Both the position numbers and the translations under genes were made by a program. From Roseococcus sp. SYP-B2431 (lineage in GTDB: Bacteria; Pseudomonadota; Alphaproteobacteria; Acetobacterales; Acetobacteraceae), in NCBI RefSeq assembly GCF_004336745.1, contig NZ_SJXD01000011.1, positions 1,054,001-1,118,000 of the forward strand: a stretch of 64,000 nucleotides of DNA. The letters are read 5' to 3'. Shown here piece after piece: positions 42,386 through 49,789 of this stretch (within the stretch, counting starts at the first letter, position 1; every line of letters starts with the position of its first letter). The notes under the pieces were generated by a model. It ran no database searches. It was not told the origin of the DNA and saw nothing but the letters and a program-made list of their open reading frames with translations.

Positions 42386-42450
42386 TGGAAGGGGGCTTCG
42401 CCCCCTTCAAACTTCCCCCATCAGGGAACACGTTCCCTGGACCCTCGTCC
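42386..42450. repeat. Double-hairpin intergenic repeat, copy 1
   Basis: Two adjacent perfect stem-loops: GAAGGGGGC/GCCCCCTTC with loop TTC (42388-42408), and CAGGGAAC/GTTCCCTG with loop AC (42422-42439). They are joined by a C-rich spacer and followed by GACCCTCGTCCG. Closely similar elements lie at 47513-47575 (inverted) and 57251-57315. It sits between two convergent genes and could act as a bidirectional terminator. Confidence 0.85.
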
Positions 42451-42465
42451 GTTGGGGGGCCAGGG

Positions 42466-43452
42466 CTATTGCTGCCGCGCGCCCGAGCGCCGCACGACCT
42501 CCGCCCAATGCGGGATATCGGCCGCGAGCCGCGCCCGCATGTCCTCGGCGCCGCCGAGCATCATGGTGAAGCCCATCCCCTCCAGCCGCGCGCGGATTTC
42601 CGGCGTGTCGGTCACCTTGTGGATGGCCGCCTGGAGCCGGTCGATGATCGGGCGCGGCGTCGCAGCGGCGACGACCACGCCGTACCAGGTGGTGCTCACG
42701 AAGCCCGGCATATCGCAGGCCTCGGCGATGGTGGGGATCTCCGGCAGGGTCCGCATGCGCTGCGCCGAGGTGATGCCGAGGAGCCGCACCCGGCCCGAGC
42801 GCCAGTCGTCCAGCACCGGGCCGCTCTGGTAGAAGAAGAGGTCCGCATCGCCCTGGTAAAGCGCCGTCATGGCGAAGGGGCCGCCGCGATAGGGCACGTG
42901 CACGATATCGAGATTCGCCGCCGTCGCGAATTGCGCGGCGGCGAGATGCGTGGAGGCGCCGATGCCGCTGCTGGCATAGTTCAGCCGGCCGGGGGCCGCC
43001 CGCGCGGCGGAGATCAGCGCGCGGCAGTCGGTGAATTGCGGGCGCTTCTCTGCGCTCACCACCAGCACGTTCGGCGCCTCGAAGAGCGTCATGACGGGCG
43101 CCAGGTCACGCTGGGTGTCGATCGGCATGGAGGGCAGGACGGCGGGGTTGATCGCCATCATGGCCGAGGTCGCGGCGAGGACCATCGTTCCGTCCGGCGC
43201 CGAGCGGGCCGTCGCCTCCATGGCGATATTGCCCGAGGCGCCGGTGCGCGCCTCCACCACCGTCGGCGAGCCCAGCTCAGCGGATAGCGGCTGCTGGATG
43301 AGGCGCCAGTAGATGTCGGCCTGGGTGCCGGCCGGAAAGCCGCCCAACAGGACGATGGGGCGTCCGCCGGTCAGCGAGGGCTGGGACGTCTGGGCCTGGA
43401 CGGCGGGCGCGGCGAGGCCGGCGATCAGGGCAAGGAGGAAACGGGCCTGCAT
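42466..43452 (-). CDS. Tripartite tricarboxylate transporter-type binding protein (TctC/Bug family)
   Basis: A 328-residue orphan periplasmic receptor with a Sec-type leader (MQARFLLALIAGLAAPAVQA). The usual PGG pocket motif is changed: GGFPAGTQADIYWRLIQQPL. Other blocks are normal: RTGASGNIAMEATARSAPDG, SSGIGASTHLAAAQFATAAN, HVPYRGGPFAMTALYQGDAD and PTIAEACDMPGFV. The ATG at 43452 has AGGAG 8 nt upstream; the frame is open further upstream without similarity. It is convergent with the D-2-hydroxyacid dehydrogenase gene. No TctAB partner is present. Confidence 0.9.
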   Translation of the reverse strand: MQARFLLALIAGLAAPAVQAQTSQPSLTGGRPIVLLGGFPAGTQADIYWRLIQQPLSAELGSPTVVEARTGASGNIAMEATARSAPDGTMVLAATSAMMAINPAVLPSMPIDTQRDLAPVMTLFEAPNVLVVSAEKRPQFTDCRALISAARAAPGRLNYASSGIGASTHLAAAQFATAANLDIVHVPYRGGPFAMTALYQGDADLFFYQSGPVLDDWRSGRVRLLGITSAQRMRTLPEIPTIAEACDMPGFVSTTWYGVVVAAATPRPIIDRLQAAIHKVTDTPEIRARLEGMGFTMMLGGAEDMRARLAADIPHWAEVVRRSGARQQ

Positions 43453-43612
43453 CTGGATGCTCCTGGGTCTGTTCGACATGACCGCGTGATTTGGCGTTGC
43501 CGACTTTGTTACACGGCCCATAAAGGCTGGACAGTCCCGCGTGAGGCGGAAGCCCGCATCCTGGATCCGGCCTGTATAGGAGGGACGCATCACCTCGGGG
43601 AGGACGGCGATC

Positions 43613-44251
43613 GTGAATGACGCGCAGGCGCTGCGGGAGGCCGACGAGGAAGGCTATGCCCGGCTGCTCTCGGCCCTGCCGGCGCAGGCCGCCGGAAGGG
43701 TCGGTGCGGCCATGGCCGAGAGCTGGCGGCACTACCACGCCCGCTGGCACCTGGGCCGCATCTGGCGGCTGCACGGCGACTATGGAGCGCGGGACTGGGA
43801 CGAGGACGTGGCCCTCCTGGCCGCCTATCACGACATCGTCTATCGCCCCGACGCGCCGGCGCGCCGCAACGAATACCTGTCGGCGGCCGCTTTCCTGGAG
43901 GATGCGGCGGAACTCGGCATCCGGCCGGCCCGCGCGGGGCGTATTGCGGGGGTGATCGTGGCCACGGCCGATCACCTCGGAGACGGCGCGGCGGTGGATC
44001 CGGCCACGGATCCCCCCGGCGCCTGGTTCCTCGATCTGGACCTGGAGCCCCTCGCCGCGACGGCCCATGCCGCGAACACCGCCCTCATCCGGCGGGAATA
44101 CGCGCATGTGCCCGACAGCGCCTTCGCCTCCGGCCGGCGGGCCTTCCTCGAGCGCCTGGCGGACCATCCGTGGCTGTTCCGCACGGAGACCGCCCGCCGC
44201 CTCGGCTGGGAGCAGGCGGCGCGGGCCCATATCGCCGCGGACCTGGCCTGA
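43613..44251 (+). CDS. Predicted HD-superfamily metal-dependent phosphohydrolase (COG4339-like)
   Basis: A 212-residue product resembling the COG4339 predicted phosphohydrolases. Probable metal ligands are the His pair in HYHARWHLGR, His-Asp in AAYHDIVYRPDAP followed by RNEYLSAAAF, and His-x-x-Asp in ATADHLGDG. Helical content is high. The start is GTG at 43613, with GGGGAGG 9 nt upstream; no ATG lies near. It is convergent with ubiK across a hairpin terminator. The substrate is unknown. Confidence 0.78.
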   Translation: MNDAQALREADEEGYARLLSALPAQAAGRVGAAMAESWRHYHARWHLGRIWRLHGDYGARDWDEDVALLAAYHDIVYRPDAPARRNEYLSAAAFLEDAAELGIRPARAGRIAGVIVATADHLGDGAAVDPATDPPGAWFLDLDLEPLAATAHAANTALIRREYAHVPDSAFASGRRAFLERLADHPWLFRTETARRLGWEQAARAHIAADLA

Positions 44252-44258
44252 GCCTCCG

Positions 44259-44278
44259 GGGCCGAAGGGCCTCGGCCC
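44259..44278. terminator. Hairpin between convergent genes
   Basis: Stem GGGCCGA (44259-44265) pairs with TCGGCCC (44272-44278) around a 6-base loop. It fills the gap between the stop of the HD-family gene and the stop of ubiK. There is no T-run on either side, so termination would rely on the stem alone or on Rho. Confidence 0.6.
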
Positions 44279-44572
44279 TCAGCCCGCCGAGGGCTCCTGC
44301 GGCGCGGGCTCCCCGCCCTTCAGCGCCGCGACCTCGGCCTCCAGCGCCGCGAGGCGGATCTCCAGCGCGTCCGCATGGGCCCGTGCCCGGCGCGCGACCT
44401 CCATGGCCGCCTCGAGATCCTCGGTGCGAGCCAGATCCAGCTTGCGGACCATGGCCTCCACCTGGGCCTTGGCCATCGCCTCCATCTCCGCGCGCAGCCC
44501 GCTCAGCAGGGAAAAGGCGCCGCCGGCCATTCCCGCGAGGTCGTCCAGCCGCTGCCTGCCATCCTTGAACAT
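44279..44572 (-). CDS. ubiK: Ubiquinone biosynthesis accessory factor UbiK (BMFP family)
   Basis: The 97-residue product has a short N-terminal helix (FKDGRQRLDDLAGMAGG), a middle region with AKAQVEAMVRKLDLARTEDL, and a C-terminal coiled coil (LEIRLAALEAEVAALK) followed by a Pro/Glu tail. This is the layout of membrane-fusogenic BMFP proteins and of UbiK, which assembles the aerobic Ubi hydroxylase complex. The ATG at 44572 has AAGGAG 7 nt upstream. It is divergent from hldD with 45 bp between. Confidence 0.87.
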   Translation of the reverse strand: MFKDGRQRLDDLAGMAGGAFSLLSGLRAEMEAMAKAQVEAMVRKLDLARTEDLEAAMEVARRARAHADALEIRLAALEAEVAALKGGEPAPQEPSAG

Positions 44573-44617
44573 TCATCGCTCCTTGCTGCCCGGCCCAGGC
44601 CGATATAACCGGCGGGC

Positions 44618-45580
44618 ATGATCCTCGTCACCGGCGGAGCCGGATTCATCGGCTCGAACCTTGTCGCAGCTCTCACCGCCCGTGGCGAGGAGGTGGTGGT
44701 GCTGGACGAGCTGGGCAACGAGGAGAAGTGGCGTAACCTCTCCGAGGCGGTGCTGGCCGGCCTGCTGCCGCCCGCCGCGGTGGATGCGGCGCTGGCGCTG
44801 CGGCCCGCGGCGGTCGTGCATCTGGGCGCCGTCAGCGCCACCACGGTCCGCGACGGCGACCTCGTGGCCAACACCAACTTCACCCTCTCGCTGAAGCTGT
44901 GGGACTGGTGCACCGCCCAGGGCGTGCCCTTCCTCTACGCCTCCTCGGCGGCCACCTATGGCAGCGGCGACGAGGGCTTCGAGGACGAGGAGACGCCCGA
45001 GGGCCTCGCCCGCCTGCGGCCGCTCAACCTCTACGGCTGGTCCAAGCACCTATTCGACCGCCGGGTGGCGCAGCTGATCCAGCTCGGCCGGCCGAGGCCG
45101 CCGCAATGGGCGGGGCTCAAGTTCTTCAACGTCTATGGCCCGCGCGAGGGCCACAAGGGCCGCATGGCGAGCGTCGCCCTGCACAAGTTCCGCGAAATCG
45201 TCTCCGGCCAGCCCGCTCGCCTCTTCGCCTCCGACCGCGACGGCATCGCCGACGGCATGCAGTCGCGCGACTTCGTGAGCGTCGGCGATTGCGTCCGCGT
45301 GATGCTGTGGCTGCTGGACAATCCGCGCGTCTCCGGCCTGTTCAACTGCGGCAGCGGCCAGGCGCGCAGCTTCCTGGACCTGACCAAGGCCGTCTACGCC
45401 GCGCTGGGCCTGCCCGAGCGCATCGAGTTCATGCCCATGCCCGACGATCTGCGCGGCAAGTACCAGTATTTCACCGAGGCGCCGATGGCGAAGCTCCGGC
45501 AGGCCGGCTACCCCTACCCGCCGACGCCGCTGGAGCAGGGCGTGGCAGATTACGTGGCCTGGCTGGGCGCGCAGGGCTGA
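44618..45580 (+). CDS. hldD: ADP-L-glycero-D-manno-heptose 6-epimerase HldD
   Basis: Makes ADP-L-glycero-D-manno-heptose for the LPS inner core in the cytoplasm. The 320-residue extended-SDR product has the NAD(P) motif VTGGAGFIGSNLV and DELGNEEKWRNL. The HldD block is LGAVSATTVRDGDLVANTNF. Ser appears in YASSAATYG, the catalytic YxxxK in LYGWSKHLFD, and KFFNVYGPRE and MQSRDFVSVGDCV are also family features. The length matches. No hldE or waa genes lie nearby, but it fits functionally with the kdsD/lpt genes at the left edge. Confidence 0.95.
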   Translation: MILVTGGAGFIGSNLVAALTARGEEVVVLDELGNEEKWRNLSEAVLAGLLPPAAVDAALALRPAAVVHLGAVSATTVRDGDLVANTNFTLSLKLWDWCTAQGVPFLYASSAATYGSGDEGFEDEETPEGLARLRPLNLYGWSKHLFDRRVAQLIQLGRPRPPQWAGLKFFNVYGPREGHKGRMASVALHKFREIVSGQPARLFASDRDGIADGMQSRDFVSVGDCVRVMLWLLDNPRVSGLFNCGSGQARSFLDLTKAVYAALGLPERIEFMPMPDDLRGKYQYFTEAPMAKLRQAGYPYPPTPLEQGVADYVAWLGAQG

Positions 45581-45623
45581 CGGCCGATTCACGCCTGCGG
45601 GCTTCGCCCTCGGCGATCGGACG

Positions 45624-46418
45624 TTAGCGTCCCTTGAACACCGGCTTCCGCTTCTCGTTGAAGCTGCGGATGCCTTCCACGCGGTCCTCGGTCGGCACCA
45701 TCCGGTTGTAGGCCTCGATCTCGAAGCGCAGGCCGCTGCGAAGGTCCATCTGCAGCCCGTGATGGATGCTGCGCTTGGCCTGCCGTACCGAGATCGGCGC
45801 ATTGGCCGCGATGCGCTCCGCCGTCGCCAGCGCGGCCGGCAGCAGCTCCTCCGCCGGATAGAGCGCGTTCACGATGCCCCAGTCCAGCGCCTGCCGCGCG
45901 GTGAAGGGCGTGCCGGTCAGGATGATCTCCTTCGCGCGGCGCTCGCCGACGATGCGCGGCAGAGTCTGCGTGCCGCCAGCGCCGGGCATGATGCCGATCG
46001 TCACCTCGGTCAGCGCGAAGCGCGCCGTGTCCGCCGCATAGGCGAAGTCCGAGGACAGCACCATCTCCAGCCCGCCCGCATAGGCCGCGCCGTTCACCGC
46101 CGCGATCACCGGGATCGGGCAGTCCAGCAGCGCGAGAAAAGCACGCTCGAAGATCTCATGCTGGGCCACCCATTGCGCGTCGGTCATGCCGTTGCGCTCC
46201 TTGAGATCGCCGCCGGCGCAGAAGACACGCTCGCCCGTGCCGGTGAAGACCACGCAGCGGACGTCGCCCGGCTCGGCCGCAAGCCCGGTCCAGAGCGCCA
46301 GCAGGTCGCGCCCCATCTGCGTGTTCAGCGCATTCGCGACCTCGGGCCGGTTGAGACGGGCGACCAATACATGCGGCGTGGGGGTTTCCAGGGCGATGGT
46401 CTCGAGGGATGCGAGCAT
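45624..46418 (-). CDS. Enoyl-CoA hydratase/isomerase
   Basis: A 264-residue crotonase-fold enzyme. The oxyanion-hole block is VFCAGGDLKERNGM, and the second oxyanion peptide is NGAAYAGGLEMVLSSDFAYA. A catalytic-type Glu lies in ALTEVTIGIMPGAGGTQTLP, with the second acidic position in the gap before it occupied by the DFAYA region. The C-terminal FNEKRKPVFKGR is common in hydratases. It resembles AUH/methylglutaconyl-CoA hydratases. The ATG at 46418 has AAGGA 7 nt upstream. It is convergent with hldD and divergent from the TctC gene. Confidence 0.9.
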   Translation of the reverse strand: MLASLETIALETPTPHVLVARLNRPEVANALNTQMGRDLLALWTGLAAEPGDVRCVVFTGTGERVFCAGGDLKERNGMTDAQWVAQHEIFERAFLALLDCPIPVIAAVNGAAYAGGLEMVLSSDFAYAADTARFALTEVTIGIMPGAGGTQTLPRIVGERRAKEIILTGTPFTARQALDWGIVNALYPAEELLPAALATAERIAANAPISVRQAKRSIHHGLQMDLRSGLRFEIEAYNRMVPTEDRVEGIRSFNEKRKPVFKGR

Positions 46419-46531
46419 GGCGGGTCCTTTGCAACTTTGCCGGTTGGCGAAAGCCCGGCGATCCCGCAATCTCCCCCGCAAGGTGCAGGGTCACAATCCT
46501 GGCCATCTGACAGAAAATCGGGAAGAGAAAC

Positions 46532-47506
46532 ATGTTCCAACGCCGAGGCCTGCTGGCCGCCCCCTTCGCCCTGTCCGCCGCGCCGGCCCTCGCGCAGGCG
46601 CCGGCCTATCCGCAGCGCCCGGTCCGCGTGGTGATCCCCTGGCCGCCGGGCCAGGCCACCGACCTCGCCGCGCGCATCGTCATGCAGCGCCTCTCCGAGA
46701 CGATGGGCCAGCCCTTCGTAGCCGAAAACCGCGCCGGCGCCGGCGGCATGATCGGCACCGACCTCGCCGCGAAGGCCGCGCCCGACGGCTATACGCTGCT
46801 CGCCGGCTCCACCGGCCCGATCGTGACCGCGCCGCTCGTGCAGCGCACGCCCTATGACAGCGAGAAGGACTTCACCTGGCTCGGCATCACCGGCCTCTCG
46901 TCCTACGTGCTCGTGGTGCCGCCCAACTTCCCCGCGCAGAACGCGGCGGAGTTCGTGGCGCTGGTCCGCGCCAATCCCGGCAAGTACAGCTTCTCCTCCT
47001 CGGGGACGGGGGCGACGGCGCATGTCATCGCCGCGTGGTTCCACGCGCTGGCCGGCCTCGACGTGGTGCATGTGCCCTTCGCGGGCAGCGGCCCCGCGCT
47101 GACGGCCGTCGCCGGCGGGCATGTGAATTTCTCGGTCGAGACCCTGGCGGGGACAGGGCCGCTCATCCGCACCGGCACGCTCCGGGCGCTCGGCATCTCG
47201 CTCAAGAACGGTTCCGAGCTCGCGCCGAACATTCCGCCGCTCGCCCGCCTGCCGGGCTGCGAGGATTTCGACGCGGGCGCCTGGATCGGGCTGATGGGAC
47301 CCGCGAACATGCCCGCCCCGGTCGTCCAGCTCCTCGATGCGGCGATCGGCAGCGCGATGCGGGAGCCCGAGATGCGGCAGCGCATGGCCACCGCGGGCCT
47401 GGAGCCGCAGCACCATGGTTCGGCGGCGATGGCGCAATATGCCAGCCGGCAGCGCGCGGCCTTCCGCGAGGCGATCCAGCGGGCCAATATCCGGATCGAC
47501 GGTTGA
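46532..47506 (+). CDS. Tripartite tricarboxylate transporter-type binding protein (TctC/Bug family)
   Basis: A 324-residue orphan periplasmic receptor with an RR leader (MFQRRGLLAAPFALSAAPAL). Blocks are RPVRVVIPWPPGQATDLAAR (PPGQ in place of PPGG), NRAGAGGMIGTDLAAKAAPD, SGTGATAHVIAAWFHALAG and HVPFAGSGPALTAVAGGHVN. GGAAGAG-like purines precede the ATG. It is divergent from the enoyl-CoA hydratase gene. A hairpin repeat separates it from the ModA-like gene. No TctA/TctB genes are present. Confidence 0.92.
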   Translation: MFQRRGLLAAPFALSAAPALAQAPAYPQRPVRVVIPWPPGQATDLAARIVMQRLSETMGQPFVAENRAGAGGMIGTDLAAKAAPDGYTLLAGSTGPIVTAPLVQRTPYDSEKDFTWLGITGLSSYVLVVPPNFPAQNAAEFVALVRANPGKYSFSSSGTGATAHVIAAWFHALAGLDVVHVPFAGSGPALTAVAGGHVNFSVETLAGTGPLIRTGTLRALGISLKNGSELAPNIPPLARLPGCEDFDAGAWIGLMGPANMPAPVVQLLDAAIGSAMREPEMRQRMATAGLEPQHHGSAAMAQYASRQRAAFREAIQRANIRIDG

Positions 47507-47512
47507 TTTCGA

Positions 47513-47575
47513 CCACGAGGGTGCAGGGAAGGCGCTCCCTGATGCGGCAGCTTGAAGGGGACGAAGCCCCCTCGG
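47513..47575. repeat. Double-hairpin intergenic repeat, copy 2 (inverted)
   Basis: Read on the minus strand this matches copy 1 closely over its whole length, including GGGGGCTTCG, CTTCAA, CATCAGGGA, TTCCCTG and ACCCTCGT in the same order. Stems on the plus strand are CAGGGA/TCCCTG (47524-47529 and 47536-47541) and AGGGG/CCCCT (47556-47560 and 47568-47572). It lies between a TctC gene and the ModA-like gene, both on the plus strand. Confidence 0.82.
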
Positions 47576-47594
47576 CGCAACGATGGAGGACATG

Positions 47595-48377
47595 ATGCTT
47601 CGCCGCCGATTCCTGCTCTCCACCGGCCTCCTCCTCGCCGCGTCCCGCGCCCGGGCCGCCGGCACGACGCTCCATGTGATGACCTCCGGCGCCTTCACGG
47701 CGCCCTACCGCATCCTCGGCCCCGCCTTCGAAGCCGCGACGGGGCACAGGCTCGAATCCGCCTACGGCGCCTCCATGGGCAATGCCCCTGACGCGATCCC
47801 GCAGCGGCTCGCGCGCGGCGAGCCGGCCGATGTGGTCATCCTCGCCCGCTCGGCGCTGGACGCGCTGGTCCGCGCCGGCCAAGTGCGCGCCGGCAGCGAG
47901 GTGGATCTCGTGGAGTCGCGCATCGCCATGGCCGTCCGCGCCGGCGCGCCGCATCCGCGGATCGGCACGGTGGAGGAGTTCCGCGAGGCCATGCTGAACG
48001 CCCGGAGCATCGGCTACTCGGCCAGCGCCAGCGGCGTCTATTTCGCGACCGAGCTGCTGCAGCGCCTGGGCATCGCCGAGCAGATCCTGCCCAGGACGCG
48101 GCGCATCCTCAGCGAGCGCGTGGGGGCCGTCGTCGCGCGCGGCGAGATCGAGCTGGGCTTCCAGCAGGTGAGCGAGTTGCTGCCCATCCCGGGCATCGAG
48201 ATCGTGGGCCCGCTGCCCGCGCCGATCCAGCGCGTGACGACCTTCTCCGCAGGCATCGCGACCCGCTCGGAGCAGCCGCAATCGGCCGATGCGCTGATCC
48301 GCTTCTTCGCCTCCGCGGCCGCGCATGAGGTGATCCGGCGGGCGGGTCTCGACCCGCTCGGCGCCACGACGAACTGA
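47595..48377 (+). CDS. ModA-like extracellular solute-binding protein
   Basis: A 260-residue type-2 periplasmic-binding-fold protein with a twin-arginine-like leader (MLRRRFLLSTGLLLAASRAR). The mature part starts TLHVMTSGAFTAPYRILGPA, with FEAATGH, EPADVVILARSALDALV, GYSASASGVYFATELLQRLG and the C-terminal AHEVIRRAGLDPL. This resembles molybdate-binding ModA homologues that occur without modBC. The ATG at 47595 is chosen because GGAGG lies 5 nt upstream; in-frame ATGs at 47583 and 47592 have poor or no sites. No permease or ATPase is adjacent, and the ligand is unknown. Confidence 0.85.
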   Translation: MLRRRFLLSTGLLLAASRARAAGTTLHVMTSGAFTAPYRILGPAFEAATGHRLESAYGASMGNAPDAIPQRLARGEPADVVILARSALDALVRAGQVRAGSEVDLVESRIAMAVRAGAPHPRIGTVEEFREAMLNARSIGYSASASGVYFATELLQRLGIAEQILPRTRRILSERVGAVVARGEIELGFQQVSELLPIPGIEIVGPLPAPIQRVTTFSAGIATRSEQPQSADALIRFFASAAAHEVIRRAGLDPLGATTN

Positions 48378-48411
48378 GCGCGCGGATCATCGACGGTCGA
48401 AAGGATCCCGC

Positions 48412-48885
48412 ATGACCAAGAACACGATCTGCCTCTGGTACGAAAAGGACGCCGAGGCGGCGGCCCGCTTCTACGCCAAGACCTTCCCCGACAGCGCGGT
48501 GGGCGCCCTGCACCGCGCGCCCAGCGACTACCCCTCCGGTAAGAAGGGCGACGTGCTGACGGTCGAGTTCACGGTGGCCGGAATCCCCTGCCTTGGCCTC
48601 AATGGCGGCCCCGCCTTCAGCCAGAGCGAGGCCTTCTCCTTCCAGATCGCCACCGAGGATCAGGAGGAGACCGACCGCTACTGGAACGCCATCGTCGGCC
48701 ATGGTGGCCAGGAGAGCGCCTGCGGATGGTGCAAGGACAGGTGGGGCGTCTCCTGGCAGATCACGCCGCGCACGCTGACCGAGGCCCTGGCGGCCGGCGG
48801 CGAGGAGGCCCGGCGCGCCTTCGAGGCGATGATGGGCATGGGGAAGATCGACGTCGCCGCGATCGAGGCGGCCCGGCGCGGCTGA
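48412..48885 (+). CDS. VOC protein of the 3-demethylubiquinone methyltransferase-like (PhnB-like) family
   Basis: A 157-residue PF06983-type protein. The VOC fold begins NTICLWYEKDAEAAARFY, with AFSFQIATEDQEETDRYW and GVSWQITPRTLTEAL as family blocks. Members are named after 3-demethylubiquinone methyltransferase but have no shown methyltransferase activity. The ATG at 48412 has AAGGA about 7 nt upstream. It follows the ModA-like gene by 34 bp and is convergent with the SMP-30-like gene. Confidence 0.87.
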   Translation: MTKNTICLWYEKDAEAAARFYAKTFPDSAVGALHRAPSDYPSGKKGDVLTVEFTVAGIPCLGLNGGPAFSQSEAFSFQIATEDQEETDRYWNAIVGHGGQESACGWCKDRWGVSWQITPRTLTEALAAGGEEARRAFEAMMGMGKIDVAAIEAARRG

Positions 48886-48906
48886 CCGGCGGGGCCTCGC
48901 CCCGCC

Positions 48907-49770
48907 TCAGCCTGGCCAGTCCGCCAGCATCACGGCGCCGGTGGAGGATTCGGTGATGAAGGCCCGCCCGCCGCGAAGCGCGACATTGGTGACCGTCGCG
49001 CCGCGGCAGGATTTCAGCCGCCCCACCACCTCGCCCTGGTGGCTGAGCACGAAGACGCAGCCGAGCGAGGCGTGGCAGACCATCAGCCTTCCCTGCCCGT
49101 CGATCGCCATGCCGTCCGGCCCGCTGGTGCCGTGGAAGCTGGCGAAGCGCCCGACCTTCGCCGCGCTGCCGTCGGGCAGCAGCGGCACGCGCCAGACCGA
49201 GTTGTCGCGCGTCATGGCGACGAAGAGCACTTCCTCGTCGGCCGAGAGCGCGAGGCCGTTCGGGCTCGGCCCGTTGGAGATGAGCATGTCCAGCCGGCCG
49301 TCCGCGCGCCAGCGATAGACGCGCCCCGTGGGGTCCTGCAGGCCCGTCTGGCCTTGGTCGGTGAAGTAGAGATCGCCGTTGCGGGCGAAGACGAGGTCGT
49401 TCGGGCCCTTGAAGCGCTCGCTGTTGCGGCGGCCCAGCGCGGGCGTGACGGCGCCGCTGGCGAGGTCGAGGGACAGGATGCCCTGCTTGTAGTCGGCGAT
49501 GAACATGCGCCGGCCGTCGGGGTGCAGCGCGAGGCCGTTGGGCTCGCCGTCATATTCTGCGACGAGCGCCCATTCGCCGGGCTCATCGAGCCGGAAGATG
49601 CGGCCATGCGGGATGTCAGTGACGTGGAGCCGTCCCTGGGCGTCGAAGCAGGGGCCTTCGAGGAAGCAATCGACCGGCTCGCCGCGCTTGTTGGCGCGGG
49701 ACCAGTCGGTCACGACGCGGCGGCGCAGCGCGGCCGGCATCTCGGCGAAGAGGCTCGTCGGCGTTTCCAT
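48907..49770 (-). CDS. SMP-30/gluconolactonase/LRE-family protein
   Basis: A 287-residue six-bladed beta-propeller, probably a metal-dependent lactonase. Likely metal ligands are Glu in FLEGPCFDAQG, Asn in GPNDLVFARNGDLYF or SPNGLALSADEE, and Asp in GPDGMAIDGQGRL, at the family's positions. No signal peptide is visible, so it is cytoplasmic. The ATG at 49770 gives the usual N-terminus; the open frame upstream overlaps ppc and is not used. It is 19 bp downstream of ppc on the same strand. Confidence 0.88.
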   Translation of the reverse strand: METPTSLFAEMPAALRRRVVTDWSRANKRGEPVDCFLEGPCFDAQGRLHVTDIPHGRIFRLDEPGEWALVAEYDGEPNGLALHPDGRRMFIADYKQGILSLDLASGAVTPALGRRNSERFKGPNDLVFARNGDLYFTDQGQTGLQDPTGRVYRWRADGRLDMLISNGPSPNGLALSADEEVLFVAMTRDNSVWRVPLLPDGSAAKVGRFASFHGTSGPDGMAIDGQGRLMVCHASLGCVFVLSHQGEVVGRLKSCRGATVTNVALRGGRAFITESSTGAVMLADWPG

Positions 49771-49789
49771 GGCGGCGAGCTTAGCCCGC

